From NCBI GenBank assembly GCA_907163375.1, contig CAJQUW010011528.1, positions 62,001-126,000 on the forward strand: a DNA stretch of 64,000 nucleotides. Reading direction: 5' to 3'. This DNA is from Prostheceraeus crozeri. Its lineage: Eukaryota > Platyhelminthes > Polycladida > Euryleptidae. Made by a program: the position numbers and the translations under genes. Positions 55,354 to 64,000 of this stretch are shown piece after piece; position 1 is the stretch's first letter, and every line of letters begins with the position of its first letter. The notes below the pieces were generated by a model. The model saw only the letters and a program-made list of their open reading frames with translations, made no database searches and had not been told where the DNA came from.

Positions 55354-55489
55354 TATTATAATATTTTTTTTGCTATTATTATCAGCTCTAATTTTATCCA
55401 TTTTTAAAATATAATTCTTGAATTTTGTGTTAACATTGGAATACAACAAAAACATTTTACTGAACAAATTATATTTTTATTTCTTTGTT

Positions 55490-56202
55490 GTCTAACATCT
55501 TTTCGTCTAAAGATTTGTTTAATAAAGTTTTGTCTAATAAAGTTTTTAGTTCTTCTAAAAAAATTTTATCATTTTCTTCATTAGAAATTTTACCATCACT
55601 AAAAGTTTTATCATCCTTTTTATTTTTATCACCAACTTTTCGGTCTTTAAATGAAATGTCATTTTATTAGCTTCATTAGCTATTTGATCAAATTTTTCAA
55701 TCTCATCTAACGTAATAACATTATCATCACAGACTCTTTGAAAATAATAGTGTAGTTTATCATAGACTTCTTTAATATGTAAAGGTTTAGTTTTTAATGA
55801 TTTTCGTTTCTTAGTTATTAAAGATTTTTCTAACATTGTAATAAGTGAAGTTGTAAAAACACCCGTACCTGTTAAAGCAGTAGCAACTACTGGAATTACT
55901 AAAACACCTGAAGATATAACAATTGTAAATAATCCTAAACTTATTGTTAAGAATATGCCAATTCCTTGTGTTGCATTCTTAACTTTAGACCATCTCTTTC
56001 TTAATTTATCATAATGCTCTAATCTTAATAATAATTGAGATTCCTTATCTTTCATATACCTAACTCTATCTTCGTGTTTTTCAATGTTCATTTTTTCAAT
56101 GCCCATTAAAGTAGAACTACGTTCATATGATAACGAAGGATATATTCTTGCAGTTTCTTCCACTTTTGTTTCTTCCACTTTTAAAGAAATATTTTTAGTC
56201 AC
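55490..56202 (-). pseudogene. Polinton 2 membrane protein (fossil)
   Basis: A charged helical head is followed by two adjacent hydrophobic segments (G-I-F-L-T-I-S-L-G-L-F-T-I-V and G-V-L-V-I-P-V-V-A-T-A-L, about residues 80-125) and a Lys-rich tail with a likely helical hairpin (L-D-E-I-E-K-F). The reading frame begins at the inner edge of the right terminal repeat. The first in-frame ATG is near 56106. Membrane proteins at this place are frequent in Polintons and adintoviruses; their job is unknown. Confidence 0.55.
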
Positions 56203-56319
56203 ATAATTTTAGTTATCTCATATTTTAAAAACCTGAAAGATGGATAAAATTCATGAATTTAGACGTTTTTAAAAATACCAATTTTTCTGATGTTGTGTCC
56301 TGGAACGGTCATGATTTAA

Positions 56320-58864
56320 CCCTCATATGCATGAAATATTTTACCGACGTTACTGCATGAAATGGGTCCCCGGGGACCCATTGGCAGAAATCTGCGTTTA
56401 AATCGTAATTAATGCCCATGTTGATAAAGAAACTGTACCAACGTGTACTCCTGACATTTTTCTCATAATAATTCAATAATACCACTAAGATAGTACAAAT
56501 AAACATGTCTGAATAGAGCTCAAAAGACATTTCTAGTGAGGTTGGCTTTTTTCTGTAGTTAATCTTATTGCATCAGTCATCCCTGTCATGCTACAATTCA
56601 AAAGACATCCACTTGTAAAAACAAATTATTATTATTTCGAAAAAGGAGAATAATACTTGTCTATTGTAGGGGAAACGTTGTCTACTATTGTGTTCAAATG
56701 AATGAATTAGATCGCACAGTCCTCTCTACAGGTGATTTCTTCTCTCTTCAACGAATGCTCAGCGCATACAGTTCTGTTGCATCGATGACAGGTTCGAGAG
56801 GCCTTTCTATCTCTTGCGCATCGGTGACATCTTTTCCTGGATGATTTGAGGGAAGTTGTCGGTAGGCCTACTTCATCAGTAGGCCCAGCGTGTTCCTCGT
56901 CGTTGGCGCACACTGCCATTACATGTTGAATCGGGCGCTGAACTCCTGTCAAGGTCTGCTTTCTATGTTCCATATAGGGCCCTGCCAAATCCATTCCAAG
57001 CTCAGTAAGAAATTTCTTTCTTCTACTGAGACTTGAAGCGTTCCAGAGTGGAAGAGATTTGACGAATACAATGAAGGCATTGATGCCTACCAGGTTGAGC
57101 ATGTTGAAAAAGTAAGCCAGCGGCCAACGTCTTGTCTTTCTCTGCACACTGTATGAGTGACAGAGCTGGTCTACAGTATTCACTGCTCCTTTCGTATGAT
57201 TGCAAAACAGAATGATGTCTGGTTTGCCTGTTGTCTCATCCACTTTGTCGTCATGATGCATAGTAGACATCAAAATCACGCTCTTGTTTCTTTTAGGAAC
57301 GTACGAGACAATCGTCGTTTTCTGATCAAATCCAAAACAAGAGGATCCAACTGGCCGATCTTTGTCAGCTTGAAATTCGACTGGCAAGTCCCGCTTATTT
57401 TTTCTCACGGTTCCAACGTATGTCAACCGTTTCCTAAGCAATTCAGCCGCCAGATCAAAATCAGTAAAATAATTGTCGGCGGTGACATTTCGTCCGGTAT
57501 TATACTCGTACAAATTGCACAGAAGATCTTTCGTAATTTTTGATGCCAACCCACTTGTACGAGTGCCGTCCTGTGCTCCACCGGTGTAAGGAATTCCATC
57601 ATACAAGTATCCGGTATCACAGTCGACTAACATGAAGATTTTTAACCCATATTTGTCGGGTTTTGACGGCAAGTACTGTCCAAAAGAGCAACGACCTCTA
57701 AACGGAATAAATTGTCCGTCGATGCACAAGTTGACACCAGGATCAAAATGAATCTTGCAATTTTGTGTAAACTTTTGCCACATATCCCGAAATGGAGCGA
57801 ACTTGTCTGTCTGTCGTCTTGACTCTTTTTTGTCTTGACTTGGGCCGTCACTCCAAGCATCACGCACGCTCTCGTGGTTTCCTTTCGTGACACCGAAGAG
57901 AATCAGTAGTCCCATGAAGGCATCGAACTCTAACTCATCAATATTGTACCACTTTGGATCATTAGAACCGTGCTTGTTAGTAAATCGAATAATGTCCTGA
58001 CGCATATCACTTGACAGAAACAAGTCAAATGCTTCAGTCTTACTTTGAGTAGTCACAGTAGGGCCGCTTCTTCCTCTGAAAATGTTTTCAGCTCGAGTTC
58101 GTGATGGAGGAGGGGGAGTTTTGCTCCAAACTCTTCCGCTTTTTCCGACGTAGTCACTCGAAATTTCTTCACGATGAGACGGAGCAGGAATTTCAGTATC
58201 AATGGAAGTGGTATGATATAGACATAGCTGATCAGCATCATCGGTGACGACGGCGGGTTCATCTTCCGATATCTCATAAGCAGTCTCGATTTCAGTATCG
58301 GGTGATCAATAACTTCCTCTTCAGAGTTTGCAATATCGTCGATGTCTTCGTCGTCGGTATCTAGTTCCAAAATAAGACGCGTCGCTTGTTGAGCACATAT
58401 GCGCTTAGATGGACGTCGAGACATACCGGCACTCACACTAAACTTGCTTCAAAATTTTGATCATGAGGAAAGCTGCAGCAAGGTGATTGGCTGAGCAATC
58501 TGATTGGCTATTAGTCTTGCTAAGCGTGATGATCGAGGCATGGGATGATTGCAGCGAGCTGAATTAGTCGTTAGCTGACCTCTTATGCAATACGGTTCCA
58601 AACAATGCGAGAGAAAAGTGATATTTCACATCAGATTGGTCTAGTTCATGAAATGGGTCCCCGGAGACCCAGACGTTTTTTGTCATATTTTTTTATGTGT
58701 CATCTAATATACGAAAGATAGGCCAACTATTATTCTGCCACGTGCCTAGGGATGACAAATGAAGGTATTCGTAAAATATAGGACTTCCACGTCCACTAGA
58801 AAAAAATATACAGACATTTTAAGAGCTGATGGGTCCCCGGGGACCCATTTCATGCATATGAGGG
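56320..58864 (-). mobile_element. piggyBac element 1, inside the Polinton 2 terminal repeat
   Basis: Perfect 18-bp ends CCCTCATATGCATGAAAT and complement are flanked by TTAA on both sides (56316-56319, 58865-58868). Length is 2,545 bp, normal for an autonomous piggyBac. Sub-terminal palindromes ATGGGTCCCCGGGGACCCAT lie near both ends. The single transposase gene on the minus strand is almost whole, so insertion is relatively recent. Confidence 0.96.
56707..58424 (-). pseudogene. piggyBac transposase 1
   Basis: The gene opens at the ATG at 58424 (M-S-R-R-P-S-K-R) with an acidic head. The catalytic domain has the three conserved aspartates in C-I-D-G-Q-F-I-P-F-R-G (about 57725), T-A-D-N-Y-F-T-D (about 57475) and N-T-V-D-Q-L (about 57175). 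It ends in a Cys-rich zinc domain (C-H-R-C..C-H-R-C..C-A-E-H, about 56720-56830) that binds the ends. One frame change lies in the acidic head near 58310; from there to the stop the frame is uninterrupted for about 530 codons. One change in an otherwise full-length gene makes this a young copy. Confidence 0.93.
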
Positions 58865-59230
58865 TTAAAAGAGAAAAACTGATCTTAATCTCAAATTTGA
58901 GATTCTCAAATTTTATGATTTTCGGTGTCCTGGAACGGTTATGATTTTAAGGGTGAAATGTCATAATCACAAATTTGAGATTCTTAACTTTTATGATTTT
59001 TTCGGTGTCCTGGACCGGTCATGATTTTAAGGGTGAAAATTGTAATTCTCAAATTTGAGATTTTGAAAAATTTGAATAATTGGGTATTTTTAAAAAACGC
59101 CTAAATTTATGAATTTAGGTCTTAAAAACCTGAAAAACGGTCAAAATTCATGAATTTATGTCGTTTTTAAAGATACTATTTTTTGAATTTTATGGTGTCC
59201 TGGAACGGTCTTTTGCCCATTACTTCAGAT

Positions 59231-59848
59231 AAAGCAGACCGTTACGTATCGCAGCAATATATTGCATTTTTGATGCTGTAAGATTGTCAGTAGCGAGCTT
59301 AGAACAAGACAACCAGTTTTTAGGCAGGGAAGCAAGTATTTTTGAAAATTCGGGTGACTGAGAGAAAATTTCGGGCATCTGCTACAATTGTCCAAAAAAA
59401 ACGTCAACCTATTGGTAGAACCTATGAAAAGAGAAAAAAAATGTACGAGGAATTTTAACAGTGCATATTGTGCGAAGGCCAAGAAGCCAAAGAAAATTGC
59501 AAGCAGTGTTCCTCCTGTACTGCTTTGATGAAAGAATAGATTGTGCAATCCACGCTTTTCTTGACAATCAAAACAGCGCACTAATTTCATATTACTCTAC
59601 AACCATGTACGTCACCAATTCTTACCGTATCAATGCTTGTTGTGAAAATTTTGATTAAGTGAAATAATAGTCAAAAGTCAAAAATGTTTATTTCCAAGGA
59701 TATTGGAAAACAGGAACATGTATGATCACATAATATCCACAAAAACATAGCTTGATGGCAGAAAACAGCGAGCGGTCGGGGTTGTTAAAACATATTCTGA
59801 ACAGGAAGGAGAGGAGAATTCACGAAAATGAATTTCCAGATTTCATAT
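59231..59848. other. flank of Polinton 2, nothing firm
   Basis: An open stretch at 59461-59658 has no recognisable domain. The rest may be LINE 3' UTR for the fragment that follows on the minus strand. Confidence 0.35.
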
Positions 59849-60268
59849 TTATTGATTAGTGATTTCCTTACTGTTATCGTTCGCAAGTCGTTTGCTTTTT
59901 TGAGAAACCTCGCGATGGATTTTACCAGTTAAAGTATTCATCAATTTATTGAAATCTGTTGTATTGCTACAATTGCATAACAAAGGCGCTGTTTCTTGTC
60001 GTAAATTTTGCTGTAATGAGCATTCTATCATGAAATGATACACAGTCCCCACTTTCGAATTATCACATAGCTCACATAAACGCTCTTCATATCGCAGTCG
60101 ATTTCCGTAACTGCCAGTTACGAAATATAATTTGTGATTTTTGTTCGAAATTTTAATAATAGATTGATGTCATTGTATTCAATATCAAAATTCAGATATG
60201 ATTTCATAGTATTCTCAAAACCAAATATTTCTAAATAATTCAGGCCAGAATGACTATCTATTGCTGTA
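59849..60268 (-). mobile_element. LINE fragment, C-terminal Cys/His region
   Basis: On the minus strand the coding stretch reads R-Y-E-E-R-L-C-E-L-C-D-N, then H-F-M-I-E-C, the C-x2-C..H..C motif found just downstream of the reverse transcriptase in many LINEs. Preceding it is Y-L-N-F-D-I-E-Y-N with a frame change near 60155. Its upstream part is cut by the fold-back element at 60269. Only a remnant survives. Confidence 0.65.
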
Positions 60269-60950
60269 CAGTGTAAATCGCTCAATACCAATCACATGCG
60301 AAAGATGCATACAAAAGTATTTTTTTGGTATATTTCCGTATTCTCTTGGTATATATTTGTATGTTTTTCGTATGTTTTTTCAAATGTGGTATGCTTCACA
60401 TACTAAAGCAATACCAGCACAATGTTAAAGGAAAGCATCAATGATTTCTAATATGTGTTCATTTAAGGCCTTTCGTCAATGAAAATCACACTAATGTTAC
60501 TACTGTTTTGCAAGTAGTGAGATAATGACATTCAAGAGTCATATTTACAATACTGAATTCGATTTTAATAAAGTCTAAGGTATTTCATGAATAATCAATA
60601 AGTATTCAACCATCAACAATTATGCATTATGTAATTTTGAAATTAAGCATATTATCAATCCGAAATAAAAACACATTGTAATTCATGAACGCAAAAATAG
60701 TTATGTTTGAGATATATAAGTCAACATGATTTTGCGAAAGATATCATTTGAATGAATTGATGTTAATCAACTTGGTTCATAAAGTAGAGCTAACTAAGCT
60801 TCCTTTTAATGTTGCCAGGCAGGTAGCAAAGACTACATACTCGTGGAGCATAAAATTTACAATAAAACGAATCTAGTTAAAAATCACACGATGAAAAAGA
60901 AATATTCACGATTGGTGTAACTGAAGAAAGTTATTTGACAGTAGTATGTC

Positions 60951-60999
<49 letters not shown>

Positions 61000-61314
61000 T
61001 ATTTTTTGCTACGTGACTTACAGCTCTTCATACCAGAAGCATACCAGAGGCATACGAATGAGGATGAATTTGCATCGGGTCTCGTATATAAAACATACGA
61101 ACAACTCGTATTTCAGTGTAAAACAGCCAATCACAGATAGAATAGTTCGCATCGCTAAATACTAATCACATACGAAAGTAACTGAGATGTCGTATGAAAA
61201 ACTTAACAGATCTCTGTAAGCATAGGAGAATCTCGCATCAGATGTTAGTTTCAAATTGTAATGTGATTTTGGTATATGTTTGTATGTAATTTTCGTATCC
61301 AGCGATTTACAGTG
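60269..61314. repeat. fold-back element D (about 1 kb, with an inner TA run)
   Basis: The ends CAGTGTAAATCGCT (left) and AGCGATTTACAGTG (right) pair. Sub-terminal sequence also pairs around ACCAATCACATGCGAAAG-type and GTATGTTTTTCGTATG-type phrases. It contains a (TA)n run and no gene. Its end resembles the CACTGTAAA ends of fold-back elements A, B and C. Confidence 0.65.
60954..60996. repeat. (TA)n microsatellite
   Basis: About 21 TA units lie inside fold-back element D and end at GCATATT. Open frames across this run (Y-I-Y-I) are artefacts. Confidence 0.95.
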
Positions 61315-61394
61315 TAGATATCCATTTTTGTCGAACGCAATGGGTCACTCAATTTTTTTGGATTTCTCAAATATTTTCCTTTATCAGCCGTTAA

Positions 61395-63308
61395 CCCTTG
61401 GTATACCATGGGGTCATTTTTTACCGCAAAGCCGACAAGAAGTGGAATGACTTTGAAATGTTGTATTTTTTTCAATGCGCTTTTATGACTTTTCCTAACT
61501 CAATAAACAAGAGAAATACCGCGCGTTGAAAATATTCTGCTAATTACTTTTTTCCGCACATCGACTTAAAATATTTCTAACACGGTTTACCGGCGAGGAA
61601 AAAAATTACCCCAGATCATATTATCAACTTTTCCTCCTCTCCCCTCGGACGTAAGTTCGAATATTGCAGATGGGGTATTGTTACAATCGTGCTTCGCCAC
61701 GCGGCAGTGCTAAACTCGTCATTATTCTATCTATAGCCTGTGGGAAGTCCCCAAAGCAGATCTCATCTTAGTTAGCACACACACTTTTGCACAGCCATTT
61801 CTTCTCATTCTGCAATGGATGTGCACGCAGCTGTATGCATGATACTTGCTGAAAGCAGCGAGAGCGACGAAGGTGCAAGTGACAACGAATTCAGGGATGA
61901 AGTTATCATTGACGACGGAGCCGTGGATGAAGAAGAATCTGGAGACGACGCAGTGATGGAAGTTGTGGATGCTATTCACCAGCAATTTGTATATCTTCGA
62001 TCTCGTAATGGACATGAACTGTGGTCAAGAGAACCTGTCACACCTGAGGTGGGTCGCGTCGCTGCATATAATGTGATACGAGAGCGTCAAGGACCGACTA
62101 ATGCTGTGTGCGAAATGTTTGCGGTTTGAGCCCTACCGATGCATTCAAGGTTTTTATTACGCCTGACATTGTGCGCTTTATTGTCGACTGTACAAATATT
62201 GAAGGTGCACAACGCTTCAATGACTGGCGCTCAACGGATAGTGAAGAAATGTATCGCTTTTTCGGGTTACTCATTGCTGGTGGTGCTCACATGACAACAA
62301 GACACGAGTTGCGGATCTGTGGAATACTGAGCATGGATGGGCTATGTACGCATCTACGATGCCCCGCAACCGATTCACGCAGCTGCTGTCAGCGATTCGT
62401 TTCGACGTCCGTGCAAACAGGAACGAAAACGACAAGTTTGCTCCCATCCGCAGCGTGTTTGAGCAGATTGTAACGAAATTCCGGTCTTCCTATAAAGCCG
62501 GAGAGGCAGTAACAGTGGACGAACAACTGGTTGCAACACGTGGACGATGTCCATTCAAAATGTACATGCCGTCAAAGCCAGGAAAAGACGGCGTGAAACT
62601 GTGGGCGTTAGCTGATGCACAATCCTTTTACTGTCTCAATCTGCAGCCCTACATTGGCCGTACGGGTCTCGTGCCTGAGCGTAGTCAGGGTCAGCGCGTA
62701 GTTTTAGAACTGACAGATTTCCTCACCGGAAGTGGGAGAAACGTCTACATGGACAACTTTTTTACGAGTCTTCTTCTTGGAAGGACTCTGCTTGGACGAA
62801 ATCTCACAGTTACGGGCACGATTTGCAAGAATAAAGATGAAACTCCACAGGAGCTGTTATCAAATCCGAATCGCCGCGAGCAGTCTTCGTTATTTGCATT
62901 CCAAGAAGATGCCACGATGGTTTCATACGTCCCAAAAAAAACAAGGCAGTAATTATGCTTTCGACACTGCACAAGGACGCCGCAATCGATCCCAATGGCG
63001 CGCAGAAACCGAAAATTATAACTGATTACAATCACGGCAAATGCGGCGTGGACACATTGGACCAGCTGGTACGTTCTTATTCTTGCGCCCGGAGCACGCG
63101 CCGCTGGCCACTCACCATCTTTTTCAATCTGTTGAACATTTCCTGCTACAACGCGTTAGTGCTGTTCTTGCACATACATCCCGAATACGAATCGACGTCA
63201 GGCCGTCGTCGCAAACGTTTTTTGATGAATCTTCCTGCGCAGTTATGTGCTCGTACGCCAACTCATGCAGCTTCTATTCGATGACAAGTGGTACCGCAAG
63301 TAGTATAT
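61395..63308 (+). mobile_element. piggyBac element 2, decayed and cut at its right end
   Basis: The left end CCCTTGGTATACCATGGGGT follows TTAA (61391-61394) in piggyBac fashion. The transposase runs rightward. No matching right end is found before the terminal repeat of the next element begins at about 63309, so the right part was probably separated by that insertion. Confidence 0.8.
61815..63284 (+). pseudogene. piggyBac transposase 2
   Basis: It begins at an ATG (61815) with a Glu/Asp-rich head. Conserved parts are R-F-I-V-D-C-T-N (about 62175), V-D-E-Q-L-V-A-T-R-G-R (about 62517), Y-M-D-N-F-F-T-S (about 62745) and C-G-V-D-T-L-D-Q-L (about 63045), which carry the three catalytic aspartates. 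Frame changes near 62120, between 62330 and 62400, and near 62950 break it into four pieces. The C-terminal Cys-rich zinc domain is not present before the element is cut. It is only distantly related to piggyBac 1. Confidence 0.9.
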
Positions 63309-64000
63309 AGTGTGACATCCGGCGCGACGCTTCGCTTCGCTTTGCTTCGCTTCGCTTGCGCCGGATGTCACACTTTTGCGGTTTTTTCAAAAAAATCAAA
63401 ATTTCAAAAATTTCAAAAATTTAGGTAGACTTCAAATTTCACGTGGCCGAAGACCGAAGGGCGAAAATTCAAGCGTTTTTAAAAATACCCAATTTTTCAA
63501 ATTTTTCAAAATCTCAAAATTTGAGAATTACAATTTTCACCCTCGCTTAAATCATGACCGTTGCAGGACACCGAAAAAATCATAAAAGTTAAGAATCTCA
63601 AAATTTGAGAATTACAATTTTCAACCCCGCTTAAATCATGACCGTTCCAGGTCATGTAAAACCGGACACCGAAAAAGTCATAAAAGTTAAGAATCTCAAA
63701 ATTTGAGAATTACAATTTTCACCCGCCGCCAAAATCATGACCCTTCTAGGACACCGAAAATTAGTATTTTTAAAAACGTCTTTTAAATCCATTTTTCAGG
63801 TTTTTAAGATATATCATGTGACTAAAAATATTTGAAGTAATTGACATATTCTTAACAATAAGTTTAGGTACTTTTACAATTGTCATTCAATTGTAGAGAA
63901 CATCTGCTTCTCGCATTTATGAATAAAATGCATTTCAGTGTAAGGAGCTGTGTCCTCCAACTCAAACATTTGAAAGGAAACAATGTATGAAAGAACAAAC
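63309..64000 (+). mobile_element. left terminal repeat of a third Polinton (fossil, runs off the window)
   Basis: Sequence from about 63470 to 63830 closely follows the terminal repeat of Polinton 2: the same order of AATACCCAATTTTTCAAATT, CATGACCGTTCCAGG, CACCGAAAAAATCATAAAAG and TTTTCAGGTTTTTAAGATAT, and the same inner end GTGACTAAAAATATTT. Its outer end is different: AGTGTGACATCCGGCGC and a strong hairpin (63310-63373). The 6-bp target copy would be GTATAT (63303-63308). The opposite end lies beyond the window. It could also be a partial element. Confidence 0.6.
63310..63373. repeat. terminal hairpin with CGCTT repeat loop
   Basis: GTGTGACATCCGGCGC (63310-63325) and its exact complement (63358-63373) form a 16-bp perfect stem. 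The 32-base loop is made of CGCTT/CGCTTTG units. It sits at the outer edge of the third Polinton-like repeat. Confidence 0.85.

Larger units (their letters stand above)
34093..59224. mobile_element. Polinton 2 (classical Maverick/Polinton, fossil) with nested insertions
   Basis: The ends read AGTAATGGGCAAA and the complement, with a 6-bp target duplication bearing one mismatch (TCATAT 34087-34092, TCAGAT 59225-59230). Total span is 25.1 kb. Without a piggyBac (56320-58864) and a gypsy element (44040-47367) it would be about 19 kb, a usual Polinton size. Parts recognised are protease, integrase, PLA2-like domain, hydrophobic core-type protein, major capsid, fibre-like coiled coil, zinc proteins, two ATPases, PolB, minor capsid and a membrane protein. 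The sequence is much more AT-rich than its surroundings. The terminal repeats differ by a few percent. It is broken, with roughly ten breaks. Confidence 0.95.
56181..59224 (-). repeat. Polinton 2 right terminal inverted repeat, split by piggyBac
   Basis: This is the reverse complement of 34093-34587, divided by the piggyBac element at 56320-58864 and its TTAA duplication. The outer end at 59224 matches the left end for its first dozen bases and beyond. Confidence 0.92.

Noticed and set aside
59225-59658. Frames next to the right border of Polinton 2 on both strands
   Set aside because: No recognisable domain, no conserved motif, and both strands are open over the same bases.
60935-61165. Open frames with Y-I-Y-I runs
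   Set aside because: They are translation of a (TA)n microsatellite.

Overview
This is a stretch of animal genome made almost entirely of mobile DNA. There are no rRNA or tRNA genes, no bacterial operons and no CRISPR array. Spliced genes with GT-AG introns, TATA-type promoters, and Polinton, pogo/Tigger, P-element (THAP), piggyBac, Ty1/copia, Ty3/gypsy and non-LTR families side by side point to an invertebrate animal, probably aquatic. The species cannot be named from this sequence. No complete host gene was found; one convincing internal host exon lies at 22361-22447.

Layout. (1) 497-18745 is a Polinton-type element of 18,249 bp with ~940 bp terminal inverted repeats, AGT...ACT-type ends and a perfect 6-bp target duplication (TGCGCT at 491-496 and 18746-18751). 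It has a protein-primed family B polymerase, interrupted by a LINE fragment. No integrase, capsid, protease or packaging ATPase is recognisable. Its right half is a block of minus-strand genes of unknown families: one family in three copies, one in two, a TBP-like protein, a DEDD-exonuclease-like protein and a tiny Pro/Asp-rich protein. (2) 19018-21335 is a Tigger (pogo) transposon. (3) 22756-26484 holds two fold-back elements and a degraded copia element containing a 17-bp minisatellite. (4) 27124-30034 is a P-element-like transposon with a THAP-domain transposase. (5) 30325-34086 has a LINE 3' fragment, a fold-back element and featureless AT-rich DNA. (6) 34093-59224 is a second, classical Polinton. 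It has protease, integrase, PLA2-like domain, major and minor capsid proteins, a fibre-like coiled coil, two ATPases and PolB. A gypsy retrotransposon (44040-47367) has landed inside it and a piggyBac element (56320-58864) in its right terminal repeat. (7) 59849-61314 is a LINE fragment and a long fold-back element. (8) 61395-63308 is a second, decayed piggyBac. (9) From 63309 to the window edge lies what looks like the terminal repeat of a third Polinton, related to the second.

How the parts relate. The two Polintons are very different. The first is of ordinary base composition, rich in promoters and introns, and lacks a visible virion module. The second is very AT-rich and carries the full virion and replication set. 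The nesting gives an order of events: Polinton 2 came before its piggyBac and gypsy passengers, Polinton 1 before its LINE passenger, and the second piggyBac probably before Polinton 3. All Polinton and LTR copies are treated as fossils and look broken; the DNA transposons are decayed to different degrees.
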